NCBI GenBank assembly: GCA_964036315.1
Contig: CAXIWW010000817.1
Coordinates: 4,189,501-4,253,500 of the forward strand
Source: Acanthosepion esculentum
Taxonomy: Eukaryota > Mollusca > Cephalopoda > Sepiida > Sepiidae
Direction: 5' to 3'
Length of the DNA: 64,000 nucleotides
Of the stretch, positions 38,076 through 50,841 are shown in pieces (position 1 is the first letter of the stretch; each line of letters opens with the position of its first letter). Under the pieces are notes generated by a model that worked only from the letters and a program-made list of their open reading frames with translations, ran no database searches and had not been told where the DNA came from. The position numbers and the translations under genes were made by a program.

Positions 38076-41000
38076 AGGACTAGTTGGCAATGTGGTGCTG
38101 TTGGCACTTTTGCTATCAGCTGTTGGCACTTTTGCTATCAGCTGTTGGCACTTTTGCTATCAGCTTTCGGCACTTTTGGTATCAACTGTTGGCACATTTG
38201 CTATCAGCTGTTGGCACTTTTGCTATCAGCTGTTGGCACTTTTGCTATCAGCTGTCGTGCTGTTTGCACTTTTGCTATCAACTGGTGTTGTTCAAAAGTT
38301 TTTATATGAACATGTATTTTTATACTTTCATAGTTTTTTTTTTTTAGTGGTGGGTCACTATTTGCTCATATCTGGGAACTTTTGTGATCATAAGCCTTGC
38401 TGTCAGATGTAGTTTATAGTCATACCTAGGACTAGTTGGCACTGTGGTGCTGTTGGTACTTTTGCTATCAGCTGTTGGCCCTTTTGCTATCAGCTTTTGG
38501 CACTTTTGCTATCAGCTGTTGTCACTTTTGCTATCAGCTGTTGGCACTTTTGATATCAGCTGGGGTGCTGTTGGCACTTTTGCTATCAACTGGTGTTGTT
38601 CGCAAGTTTTTATATAAATATGTATTTTTATACATTCATAGTGTTTTTTTTTTTTAGTGGGGGGTCACTATTTGCTCATAGCTGGGACCCTTTGTGATCA
38701 GAAGCCTTGCTGTCAGATGTAGTTTATAGTCATACCTAGGACTAGTTGGCACTGGGTGCTGTTGGCACGTTTGCTATCAGCTGTTGGTACTTTTGCTATC
38801 AGCTGTTGGCACTTTTGCTATCAGCTTTTGGCACTTTTGCTATCAGCTGTTGGCACTTTTGTTATCAACTGGTGCTGTTCGCAAGTTTTTATATAAACAT
38901 GTATTTTTATACTTTCATTGTGTTTTTTTTTAGTGGGGGGTCATTATTTGCTCATAGCTGGGACCGTTTGTGATCAGAAGACTTGCTGTCAGATGTAGTT
39001 TATATTCATACCTAGGACTAGTTGGCACTGTGGTGCTGTTGGCACTTTTGCTATCAGCTGTTGGCACTTTTGCTATCAGCTGTTGGCACTTTTGCTATCA
39101 GCTGTGGTGCTGTTTGCACTTTTGCTATCAACTGGTGTTGTTCGCAAGTTTTTATATAAACATATATTTTTTTACTTTCATAGTGTTTTTTTTTAGTGGG
39201 GTGTCACTATTTGCTCATAGCTGGGATCCTTTGTGATCAGAAGCCTTGCTGTCAGATGTAGTTTATATTCATACCTAGGACTAGTTGGCACTGTGGAGCT
39301 GTTGGCACTTTTGCTATCAGATGTTGGCACTTTTGCTATCAGCTGTTTGCACTTTTGCTATCAGCTGTTGGCACTTTTGCTATCATCTGTTGGCACTTTT
39401 GCTATCAGCTGTTGGCACTTTTGCTATCAGCTGTTGGCACTTTTGCTATCAGCTCTTGGCACTTTTGGTATCAGCTGTTGGCACTTTTCTATCAGCTGTT
39501 GGCAAATTTTGCTATCAGCTGTTGGCACTTTTGCTATCAACTGGTGCTGTTCACAATTTTTTATATAAACATGTATTTTTATACTATCATTTAGTTTTCT
39601 TTAAGTGGGGGGTAACTATTTGCTCATAGCTGGGACCCTTTGTGATCAGAAGCCTTACTGTCAGATGTAGTTTATAGTCATACCTAGGACTAGTTGGCAC
39701 TGTGGTGCTGTGTGCACTTTTGCTATCTGCTGTTGGCACTTTTGCTAACAGCTTTTGGCACTTTTGCTATCAGCTGTTGGCACTTTTGGTATCATCTGTT
39801 GGAACTTTTGCTATCAGCTGTTGGCACTTTTGCTATCAGCTTTTGGCACTTTTGGTATAAGCTGTTGGCACTTTTGCTATCAGCTGTTGGCACTTTGCTA
39901 TCAGCTTCTGGCACTTTTGGTATCAGCTGTTGGCACTTTTGCTATCAGCTGTTGGCACTTTTGCTATCAGCTGTTGGAACTTTTGTTATCATCTGTTGGC
40001 ACTATTGCTATCAGCTGTTGGCACTTTTGCTATCAGCTTTTGGCACTTTTGGTATCAGCTGTTGGCAATTTTGCTATCAGCTGTTGGCACTTTTGCTATC
40101 AGCTGGGGTGTTGTTGGCACTTTTGCTATCAACTGGTGTTGTTCGCAAGTTTTTATATAAACATGTATTTTTATACTTTCATAGAGTTTTTTTTTAGTGG
40201 GGGGTCACTATTTGCTCATAGCTGGGACCCTTTGTGATCAGAAGCCTTGCTGTCAGATGTAGTTTATAGTCATACCTAGGAATAGATGGCACTGTGGTGC
40301 TGTTGGCACTTTTGCTATCCCCTGCTGGCACTTTTAGTATCAGCTGTTGGCACTTTTTCTATCAGCTGTTGGCACTGTTGGTATCATCTGTGGTGCTGTT
40401 GGCACTTTTCCTCTCAACTGGTGTTGTTCGCAAGTTATTATATAAACATGTATTTTTATACATTCATAGTGTTTTTTTTAGTGGGGGTTCACTATTTGCT
40501 CATAGCTGGGAACCTTTGTGGTCAGAAGTTTTGCTGTCAGATGTAGTTTATAGTCATACCTAGGACTAGTTGGCATTGTGGTGCTGTTGGCACTTTTGCT
40601 ATCAGCTGTTGGCACTTTTGCTATCAGCTGTTGGCACTTTTGCTATCAGCTTTTGGCACTTTTGGTATCAGCTGTTGGCACTTTTGCTATCAGCTGTTTG
40701 CAGTTTTGCTATCAGCTGTTGGCACTTTTGCAATCAGCTGTTGGCACTTTTGCTATCAGCTGTTGGCACTTTTGCTATCAGCTGTTGGCACTTTTGCTAT
40801 CAGCTTTTGGCACTTTTGCTATCAACTGTTGTCAATTTTGCTATCAGCTGTTGGCACTTTTGCTATCAGCTGTGGTGCTGTTGGCACTTTTGCTGTCAAC
40901 TGATGTTGTTCGCTAGTTTTTATATAAACATATATTTTTATACATTCATAGTGTTTTTTTTTAGTGTTGGGTCACTATTTGCTCATAGCTGGGACCCTTT

Positions 41001-44000
41001 GTGATCAGAAGGCTTGCTGTCAGATGTAGTTTATAGTCATACCTAGGATTAGTTGGGACTGTGGTGCTGTTGGCAATATTGCTATCAGCTGTTGGCAGTT
41101 TTGTTATCAGCTGTTGGCACTTTTGCTATCAGCTGTGGTGCTGTTGGCACTTTTGCTATCAACTGGTGTTGTTCGCAAGTTTTTATATAAACATGTATTT
41201 TTATAATTTCATAGTGTTTCTTTTTTAGTGGGGGTCACTATTTGCTCATAGCTGTGACCCTTTGTGAACAGAAGCCTTGCTGTCAGATGTAGTTTATAGT
41301 CATACCTAGGACTAGTTGGCACTGTGGTGCTGTTGGCACTTTTGCTATCAGCTGTTGGCACTTTTGCTATCAGCTGTTGGCACTTTTGCTATCAGCTGTT
41401 GGCACTTTTGCTATCAGCTGTGGTGCTGTTGTCACTTTTGGTATCAACTGGTGTTGTTCGCAAGTTTTTATATAAACATGTATTTTTTACTTTCATAGTG
41501 TTTTTTTTTTAGTGGGGGGTCACTATTTGCTCATAGCTGGGACCCTTTGTGATCAGAAGACTTGCTGTCAGATGTAATTTATAGTCATACCTAGGACTAG
41601 TTGGCACTGTGGTGCTGTTGGCACATTTGCTATCAGCTGTTGGCACTTTTGCTATCAGCTGTTGGCACTTTTGCTATCAGCTGTTGGAACTTTTGCTATC
41701 AGCTGTGGTGCTGTTAGCACTTTTGCTATCAATTGGTGTTGTTCCCACGTTTTTATATAAATATGTATTTTTATACTTTCATAGTGTTTTTTTTTATGGG
41801 GGTCACTATTTGCTCATAGCGTGGACCCTTTGTGATCAGAAGCCTTTCTGTCAGATGTAGCTTATAGTCATACCCCGACTAGTTGGCACTGTGGTTCTGT
41901 TGGCACTTTTGCTATCAGCTGTTGGCAGTTTTGCTATCAGCTGTTGGCACTTTTGGTATCAGCTGTTGGCACATTTGCTATCAGCTGTTGGCACTTTTGC
42001 AATCAGCTGTTGGCACTTTTGCTATCAGCTTTTGGCATTTTGGTATCAGTTGTTGGCACTTTTGATATCAGCTGTTGGCCCTTTTGCTATCAGCTGTTGG
42101 CACTTTTGCTATCAGCTGTGGTGATGTTGGCACTTTGGCTATCAACTGGTGTTGTTCTCAAGTTTTTATATAAACGTGTATTTTTATACTTTCATAGTGT
42201 TTTTTTTTAGTGGGGGGTCACTATTTGCTCATAGCAGGGAGCCTTTGTGATCAGAAACCTTGCTGTCAGATGTAGTTTATAATCATACCTAGGACTAGTT
42301 GGCAATGTGGTGCTGTTGGCACTTTTGCTATCAGCTGTTGGCACTTTTGCTATCAGCTGTTGGCACATTTGCTATCAGCTGTTGGAACTTTTGATATCAA
42401 CTTTTGTTTTTCGCAAGTTTTTATATAAACATGAATGTTTATATTTTCATAGTGTTTTTTTTTAGTGGGTGGTCACTATTTGCTCATAGCTGGGACCGTT
42501 TGTGATCAGAAGCCTTGCTGTCAGATGTAGTTTATAGTCATACCTAGGACTAGTTTGCACTGTGGTGCTGTTGGCACTTTTGCTATCAGCTGTTGGCACT
42601 TTTGCTATCAGCTGTTGGCACTTTTGTTATCAGCTTTTGGCACTTTTGCTATCAGCTGTTGGCACTTTTGCTATCAGCTGTTGGCACTTTTGCTATCAGC
42701 TGTGGTGCTGTTGGCACTTTTGCTATCAACTGGTGTTGTTCGCAAGTTTTTATATAAACATGTATTTTTATACTTTCATAGTGTTTTTTTTTGTGGTGGG
42801 TCACTATTTGCTCATAGCTGGGACCCTTTGTGATCAGAAGCCTTGCTGTCAGATGTAGTTCATAGTCATACCTAGGACTAGTTGGCACTGTGGTACTGTT
42901 GGCACTTTTGGTATCAGCTGTTGGCACTTTTGGTATCAGCTGTTGGCACTTTTGCTATCAGCTGTTGGCAATTTTGCTATCAGCTTTTGGCACTTTTGGT
43001 ATCAGCTGTTGGCACTTTTGGTATCAGCTGTTGGCACTTTTGCTATCAGCTGTTGGCATTTTGCTATCAGCTTTTTTCACTTTTGGTATCAGCTGTTGGC
43101 ACATTTGCTATCAGCTGTTGGCACTTTTGCTATCAGCTGTGGTGCTCTTGGCACTTTTGCTATCAACTGGTGTTTTTCGCAAGTTTTTATATAAATATGT
43201 ATTTATATACTTTCATAGTGTTTTTTTTTAATGGGAGGTCACTATTTGCTCATAGCTGGGACACTTTGTGATCAGAAGCCTTGCTGTCAGATGTAGAATA
43301 TAGTCATAACTAGAACTAGTTGGCACTGTGGTGCTGTTGCACTTTTGCTATCAGCTGTTGACACTTTTGCTATCAGCTTTTGGCACTTTTGCAATCAGCT
43401 GTTGGCACTTTTGTTATCAGCTGTTGGCACTTTTGCTATCAGCTTTTGGTACTTTTGCTATCATCTGTTGGCACTTTTCTTATCAGCTGTTGTCACTTTT
43501 TCTATCAGCTGTTGGCACTTTTGGTATCATCTGTTGGCACTTTTGCTATCAGCTGTTGGCACTTTTGCTATCAGGTTTTGGCACTTTTGGTATCAGCTGT
43601 TGGCACTTTTGCTATCAACTGGTTGCTTTCGCAATTTTTTATATAAACATGTATTGTTATAATTTCATAGTGTTTCTTTTTTAGTGGGGGTCACTATTTG
43701 CTCATAGCTGTGACCCTTTGTGATCAGAAGCCTTGCTGTCAGATGTAGTTTATAGTCATACCCAGGACTAGTTGGCACTGTGGTGCTGTTGGCACTTTTG
43801 CTATCAGCTGTTGGCACTTTTGCTATCAGCTGTTGGCACTTTTGCTATAAGCTTTTGGCATATTTGGTATCAGCTGTTGGCCCTTTTCCTATCAGCTGTT
43901 GGCACTTTTGCTCTCAGCTGTTGGCATTTTGCTATCAGCGGTTGGCACTTTTGCAGTCAGCTGTTGGCTCTTTTGCTATCAGCTGTTGGCACTTTGGTAT

Positions 44001-44442
44001 CAGCTGTTGGCACATTTGCTATCAGCTTTTGGCACTTTTTGCTGTCAGCTGTTGGCACTTTTGCTATCAGCTGTTGGCACTTTCGGTATCAGCTGTTGTC
44101 ACTTTTGCTATCAGCTTTTGGCACTTTTGCTATCAGCTGTTGGCACTTTTGCTATCAGCTGTTTGCACTTTTGCTATCAGCTGTTGGCACTTTTGCTATC
44201 AGCTGTTGGCACTTTTGGTATCAGCTGTTGGCACTTTTGCCATCAACTGTTGGCACTTTTGCTATCATCTGTGGTGCTGTTGGCACTCTTGCTATCAACT
44301 TGTGTTGTTCGCAAGTTTTTATATAAACATGTATTTTTATACATTCATTGGGTTTTTTTTAGTGGGGGTGTCACTATTTGCTCATAGCTGGGACCCTTTG
44401 TGATCAGAAGCCTTGCTGTAAGATGTAGTTTATAGCCATACC
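38076..44442 (-). repeat. Irregular units without a clear large duplication
   Basis: Anchors: 38427, 38737, 39013, 39276, 39685, 40277, 40561, 41044, 41307, 41592, about 41875, 42290, 42545, 42873, about 43311, 43763. Two anchors are decayed: TACCCCGACTAGT near 41,870 and CATAACTAGAACTAGT near 43,310. Long 22-bp runs lie at 39,706-40,134 and 43,785-44,300. The unit at 38,737-39,012 again lacks the first 22-mer plus CACCACAG. Confidence 0.85.
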
Positions 44443-47400
44443 TAGGACTAGTTGGCACTGTGGTTCTGTTGGCACATTTGCTATCAGCTGTTGGCACTTT
44501 TTCTATCAGCTGTTGGCACTTTTGCTATCAGCTTTTGGCACTTTTGCTATCAGCTGTTGACACTTTGGTATCAGCTGTTGGCACTTTTGCTATCAGCTGT
44601 TGGCACTTTTGCTATCAGCTGTTGGCACTTTTGCTATAAGCTGTTGGCACTTTTGGTATCATCTGTTGGCACTTTTGCTATCAGCTGTTGGCACTTTTGC
44701 TATCAGCTTTTGGCACTTTTGGTATCAGCTGTTGGCACTTTTGCTATCAGCTGTTGGCACTTTTGCTATCATCTGTTGGCACTTTTGCTATAAGCTGTTG
44801 GCACTTTTGCTATCAGCTGTGGTGCTGGTGGCACTTTTGCTATCAACTGGTTTTTTTCGCAAGTTTTTATATAAACATGTATTTTTATACTTTCATAGTG
44901 TTTTTTTTTTAGTGGGGGGTTACTATTTGCTCATAGCTGGGACCCTTTGTGATAAGAAGCCTGGCTGTCAGATGTAGTTTATAGTCATACCTAGGACTAG
45001 TTGGCACTGTGGTGCTATCAGCTGTTGGCACTTTTGCTACCAGCTGTTGGCACTTTTGCTATCAGCTGTTGGCACTTTTGCTATCAGCTGTGGTGCTGTT
45101 GGCACTTTTGCTATCAACTACTGTTGTTCGCATGTTTTTATATAAACATGTATTTTGATACATTCATAGTGTCTTTTCTTTAGTGGGGGGTCACTATTTG
45201 CTCATAGCTGGGACACTTTGTGATCAGAAGCCTTGCTGTCAGATGTAGTTTAGAGTCATACCTAGGACTAGTTGGCACTGTGGTATCAGCCGTTGGCACT
45301 TTTGCTATCAGCTGTTGGTACTTTTGCTATCAGCTTTTGGCACTTTTGCTATCATCTGTTGGCACTTTTGCTATCAGCTGTTGGCACTTTTGCTATCAGC
45401 TGTTGGCACTTTTGGTATCATCTGTTGGCACTTTTGCTAACAGCTGTTGGCACTTTTGCTATCAGCTTTTCCACTTCTTGTATCAGCTGTTTGCACTTTT
45501 GCTATCAGCTGTTGGCACTTTTGCTATCAGCTGTGGTGCTGTTGGCACTTTTGCTATCAACTGGTGTTGTTCGCAAGTTTTTATATAAATACGTATTTTT
45601 ATACTTTCATAGTGTTTTTTTTTTAGTGGGGGGTCACTATTTGCTCATAGCTGGGACCCTTTGTGATCAGAAGCCTTGCTGTCAGATGTAGTTTATAGTC
45701 ATACCTTGGACTAGTTGGCACTGTGTTGCTGTTGGCACGTTTGCTATCAGCTGTTGGTACTTTTGCTATCAGCTGTTGGCACTTTTGGTATCATCTGTTG
45801 GCACATTTGCTATCAGCTGTTGGCACATTTGCTATCAGCTTTTGGCACTTTTGATATCATCTGTTGGCACTTTTGCTATCAGCTGTTGGCACTTTTGCTA
45901 TCAGCTGTTGGCACTTTTGCTATCAGCTGTGGTGCTGTTTGCACTTTTGCTATCAACTGGTGTTGTTCGTAAGTTTTTATATAAATATGTATTTTTATAC
46001 TTTCATAATGTTCTTTTTTTTAGTGGGGGGTCACTATTTGCTCATAGCTGGGACCCTTTGTGATCAGAAGCCTTGCTGTCAGATGTAGTTTATAGTCATA
46101 CCTAGGACTAGTTGACACTGTCGTGCTGTTGGCACTTTTGCTATCAGCTGTTGTCACTTTTGCTATCAGTTGTTGGCACTTTTGCTATCAGCTGTTGGCA
46201 CTTTTGCTATCAGCTTTTGGCACTTTGCTATCAGCTGTTGGCACTTTTGCTATCAACTGGTGCTGTTCGCAAGTTTTTATATAAACATGTATTTTTATAC
46301 TTTCATAGAGTTTTTTTTAGTGGGGGGTCACTATTTGCTCATAGATGGGACCCTTTGTGATCAGAAGCCTTGCTGTCAGATGTAGTTTATAATCATACAT
46401 AGGACTAGTTGGCACTGTGGTGCTGTTGGCACTTTTGCTATCAGCTGTTGGCACTTTTGCTATCAGCTGTTGGATCTTTTGCTATCAGCTGTTGGCACTT
46501 TTGCTATCAGCTGTGGTGCTGTTGGCACTCTTGCTATCAACTTGTGTTGTTCGCAAGTTTTTATATAAACATGTATTTTTATACATTCATTGGGTTTTTT
46601 TTAGTGGGGGTGTCACTATTTGCTCATAGCTGGGACCCTTTGTGATCAGAAGCCTTGCTGTAAGATGTAGTTTATAGCCATACCTAGGACTAGTTGGCAC
46701 TGTGGTTCTGTTGGCACTTTTGCTATCAGCTGTTGGCACTTTTTCTATCAGCTGTTGGAACTTTTGCTATCAGCTTTTGGCACTTTTGCTATCAGCTGTT
46801 GACACTTTGGTATCAGCTGTTGGCACTTTTGCTATCAGCTGTTGGCACTTTTGCTATAAGCTGTTGGCACTTTTGGTATCATCTGTTGGCACTTTTGCTA
46901 TCAGCTGTTGGCACTTTTGCTATCAGCTTTTGGCACTTTTGGTATCAGCTGTTGGCACTTTTGCTATCAGCTGTTGGCACTTTTGCTATCATCTGTTGGC
47001 ACTTTTGCTATAAGCTGTTGGCACTTTTGCTATCAGCTGTGGTGCTGGTGGCACTTTTGCTATCAACTGGTTTTTTTCGCAAGTTTTTATATAAACATGT
47101 ATTTTTATACTTTCATAGTGTTTTTTTTTTAGTGGGGGGTTACTATTTGCTCATAGCTGGGACCCTTTGTGATAAGAAGCCTGGCTGTCAGATGTAGTTT
47201 ATAGTCATACCTAGGACTAGTTGGCACTGTGGTGCTATCAGCTGTTGGCACTTTTGCTACAAGCTGTTGGCACTTTTGCTATCAGCTGTTGGCACTTTTG
47301 CTATCAGCTGTTGGCACTTTTGCTATCAGCTTTTGGCACTTTTGGTATCAGCTGTTGGCACTTTTTCAATCAGCTGTTGGCACTTTTGCTATCAGCTGTT

Positions 47401-48449
47401 GGCACTTTTGCTATCAGCTGTTGGCACTTTTGCTATCAACTGTTGGCACTTTTGCTATCAACTGTCTGCACTTTTGCTATCAGCTGTGGTGCTGTTGGCA
47501 CTTTTGCTATCAACTGGTGTTGTTCGCACGTTTTTATATAAACATGTATTTTTATACTTTCATAGTGTTTTTTTTTTAGTGGGGGGTCACTATTTGCTCA
47601 TAGCTGGGACCCTTTGTGATCAGAAACCTTGCTGTCAGATGTACTTTTTAGTCATAAATAGGACTAGTTTGCACTGTGGTTCTGTTGGCAATTTGCTCTC
47701 AGCTGTTGGCACATTTGCTATCAGCGGTTGGCACTTTGCAATCAGCTGTTGGCACTTTTGCTATCAGCTGTTGGCACTTTGGTATCAGCTGTTGGCACTT
47801 TTGCTATCAGCTGTTGGCACTTTTGCTATCAGCTGTTGGCACTTTTGCTATCATCTGTTGGCACTTTTGCTATCAGCTGTCTGCACTTTTGCTATCAGCT
47901 GTGGTGCTGTTGGCACTTTTGCTATCAACTGGTGCTGTTCGGAAGTTTTTATATACACATGTATTTTTATACATTCATAGTGTTTTTTTTTTAGTGGGGG
48001 GTCACTATTTGCTCCTAGCTTGGACCCTTTGTGACCAGAAGTCTTTTACTGTCAGATGTAGTTTATAGTCGTACCTAGGACTAGTTGGCACTGTGGTGCT
48101 GTTGGCACTTTTGCTATCAGCTGTTTGCACTTTTGCTATCAGCAGTTGGCACTTTTGCTATCAGCTGTTGGCACTTTTGCTATCAGCTGTTGGCACTTTT
48201 GCTATCAGCTTTTGGCACTTTTGGTATCAGCTGTTGGCACTTTTGCTATAAGCTGTTGGCACTTTTGCTATCAGCTGTGGTGCTGTTGGCACTTTTGCTA
48301 TCAACTGGTGTTGTTCGCAAGTTTTTATATAAACATGCATTTTTATACATTCATAGTGTTTTTTTTTAGTGGGGGGGTCACTATTTGCTCCTAGCTGGGA
48401 CCCTTTGTGATCAGAAGCCTTGCTGTCAGATGTAGATTATAGTCATACC
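44443..48449 (-). repeat. Partial third copy of the 2.39-kb module and a 2.2-kb repeat
   Basis: Anchors: 44443, 44992, 45263, 45706, 46103, 46400, 46685, 47212, 47659, 48076. The run 271, 443, 397, 297, 285 (44,992-46,684) matches the later modules at 49,158 and 51,550. The long unit at 44,443 (549 bp) is copied at 46,685 (527 bp), one 22-mer shorter, at an aligned offset of 2,220; both end in a GTGGTGCTGGTGGC and TTTTTTTCGCAAG form. Confidence 0.88.
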
Positions 48450-50841
48450 TAGGACTAGTTGGCACTGTCCTTCTGTTGGCACTTTTGCTATCAGCTGTTG
48501 GCACTTTTGCAATCATCTGTTGGCACTTTTACTATCAGCTGTTGGCACTTTATTTATCATCTGTTGGCACTTCTGCTATCAGCTGTTGGCACTTTTGCTA
48601 TCAGCTTTTGGCACTTTTGGTATCAGCTGTTGGCACTTTTGCTATCAGCTGTTGGCACTTTTGCTATCAGCTGTTGGCACTTTTGCTATCAGCTGTGGTG
48701 CTGTTGGCACTTTTGCTATCAACTGGTGTTGTTCGCAAGTTTTTATATAAACATGTATTTTTTTACTTTCATAGTGTTTTTTTTTTTTTAGTGGGGGTTC
48801 ACTATTTGCTCATGGCTGAGACCCTTTGTGATCAGAAGCCTTGCTGTCAGATGTAGTTTATAATCATACCTAGGAATAGTTGGCACTGTGGTGCTGTTGG
48901 CACTTTTGCTATCAGCTGTTGGCACTTTTGCTATCAGCTGTTTGCACTTTTGCTATCAGATGTTGGCACTTTTGCTATCAGCTGTGGTGCTGTTGGCACT
49001 TTTGCTATCAACTGGTGTTGTTCGCAAGTTTTTATATAAATATGTATTTTTAGACTTTCATAATGTTCTTTTTTTTAGTGGGGGGTCACTATTTGCTCAT
49101 AGCTGGGACCCTTTGTGATCAGAAGCCTTGCTGTCAGATGTAGTTTATAGTCATACCTAGGACTAGTTGGCAATGTGGTGCTATCAGCTGTTGGCACTTT
49201 TGCTATCAGCTGTTGGCACTTTTGCTATCAGCTGTTGGCACTTTTGCTATCAGCTGTGGTGCTGTTGGCACTTTTGCTATCAACTACTGTTGTTCGCATG
49301 TTTTTATATAAACATGTATTTTGATACATTCATAGTGTCTTTTCTTTAGTGGGGGGTCACTATTTGCTCATAGCTGGGACACTTTGTGATCAGAAGCCTT
49401 GCTGTCAGATGTAGTTTAGAGTCATACCTAGGACTAGTTGGCACTGTGGTATCAGCCGTTGGCACTTTTGCTATCAGCTGTTGGTACTTTTGCTATCAGC
49501 TTTTGGCACTTTTGCTATCATCTGTTGGCACTTTTGCTATCAGCTGTTGGCACTTTTGCTATCAGCTGTTGGCACTTTTGGTATCATCTGTTGGCACTTT
49601 TGCTAACAGCTGTTGGCACTTTTGCTATCAGCTTTTCCACTTCTTGTATCAGCTGTTTGCACTTTTGCTATCAGCTGTTGGCACTTTTGCTATCAGCTGT
49701 GGTGCTGTTGGCACTTTTGCTATCAACTGGTGTTGTTCGCAAGTTTTTATATAAATATGTATTTTTATACTTTCATAGTGTTTTTTTTTTAGTGGGGGGT
49801 CACTATTTGCTCATAGCTGGGACCCTTTGTGATCAGAAGCCTTGCTGTCAGATGTAGTTTATAGTCATACCTTGGACTAGTTGGCACTGTGGTGCTGTTG
49901 GCACGTTTGCTATCAGCTGTTGGTACTTTTGCTATCAGCTCTTGGCACTTTTGGTATCATCTTTTGGCACATTTGCTATCAGCTGTTGGCACATTTGCTA
50001 TCAGCTTTTGGCACTTTTGATATCATCTGTTGGCACTTTTGCTATCAGCTGTTGGCACTTTTGCTATCAGCTGTTGGCACTTTTGCTATCAGCTGTGGTG
50101 CAGTTTGCACTTTTGCTATCAACTGGTGTTGTTCGTAAGTTTTTATATAAATATGTAATTTTATACTTTCATAATGTTCTTTTTTTTGGGGGGGGTCACT
50201 ATTTGCTCATAGCTGGGACCCTTTGTGATCAGAAGCCTTGCTGTCAGATGTAGTTTATAGTCATACCTAGGACTAGTTGACACTGTCGTGCTGTTGGCAC
50301 TTTTGCTATCAGCTGTTGTCACTTTTGCTATCAGTTGTTGGCACTTTTGCTATCAGCTGTTGGCACTTTTGCTATCAGCTTTTGGCACTTTGCTATCAGC
50401 TGTTGTCACTTTTGCTATCAACTGGTGCTGTTCGCAAGTTTTTATATAAACATGTATTTTTATACTTTCATAGAGTTTTTTTTAGTGGGGGGTCACTATT
50501 TGCTCATAGATGGGACCCTTTGTGATCAGAAGCCTTGCTGTCAGATGTAGTTTATAATCATACATAGGACTAGTTGGCACTGTGGTGCTGTTGGCACTTT
50601 TGCTATCAGCTGTTGGCACTTTTGCTATCAGCTGTTGGATCTTTTGCTATCAGCTGTTGGATCTTTTGCTATCAGCTGTTGGAACTTTTGCTATCAACTG
50701 ATGTTGCTCGCAAGTTTTTATATAAACATGTATTTTTATACTTTCATATTGTTTTTTTTAGTGGGGGGTCAGTATTTGCTCATAGCCTGGGACCCTTTGT
50801 GATCAGAAGCCTTGCTGTCAGATGTAGATTATAGTCATACC
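48450..50841 (-). repeat. 2.39-kb tandem duplication, first copy
   Basis: Anchors: 48450, 48871, 49158, 49429, 49872, 50268, 50565; unit lengths 421, 287, 271, 443, 396, 297, 277. Signature oddities: GCACTTTATTTATC 22-mer, a 271-bp unit in which GTGGTG runs straight into CTATCAGC, CATACCTTGGAC and CATACATAGGAC anchors, and a CTTTTCCACTTCTTG 22-mer. Confidence 0.92.
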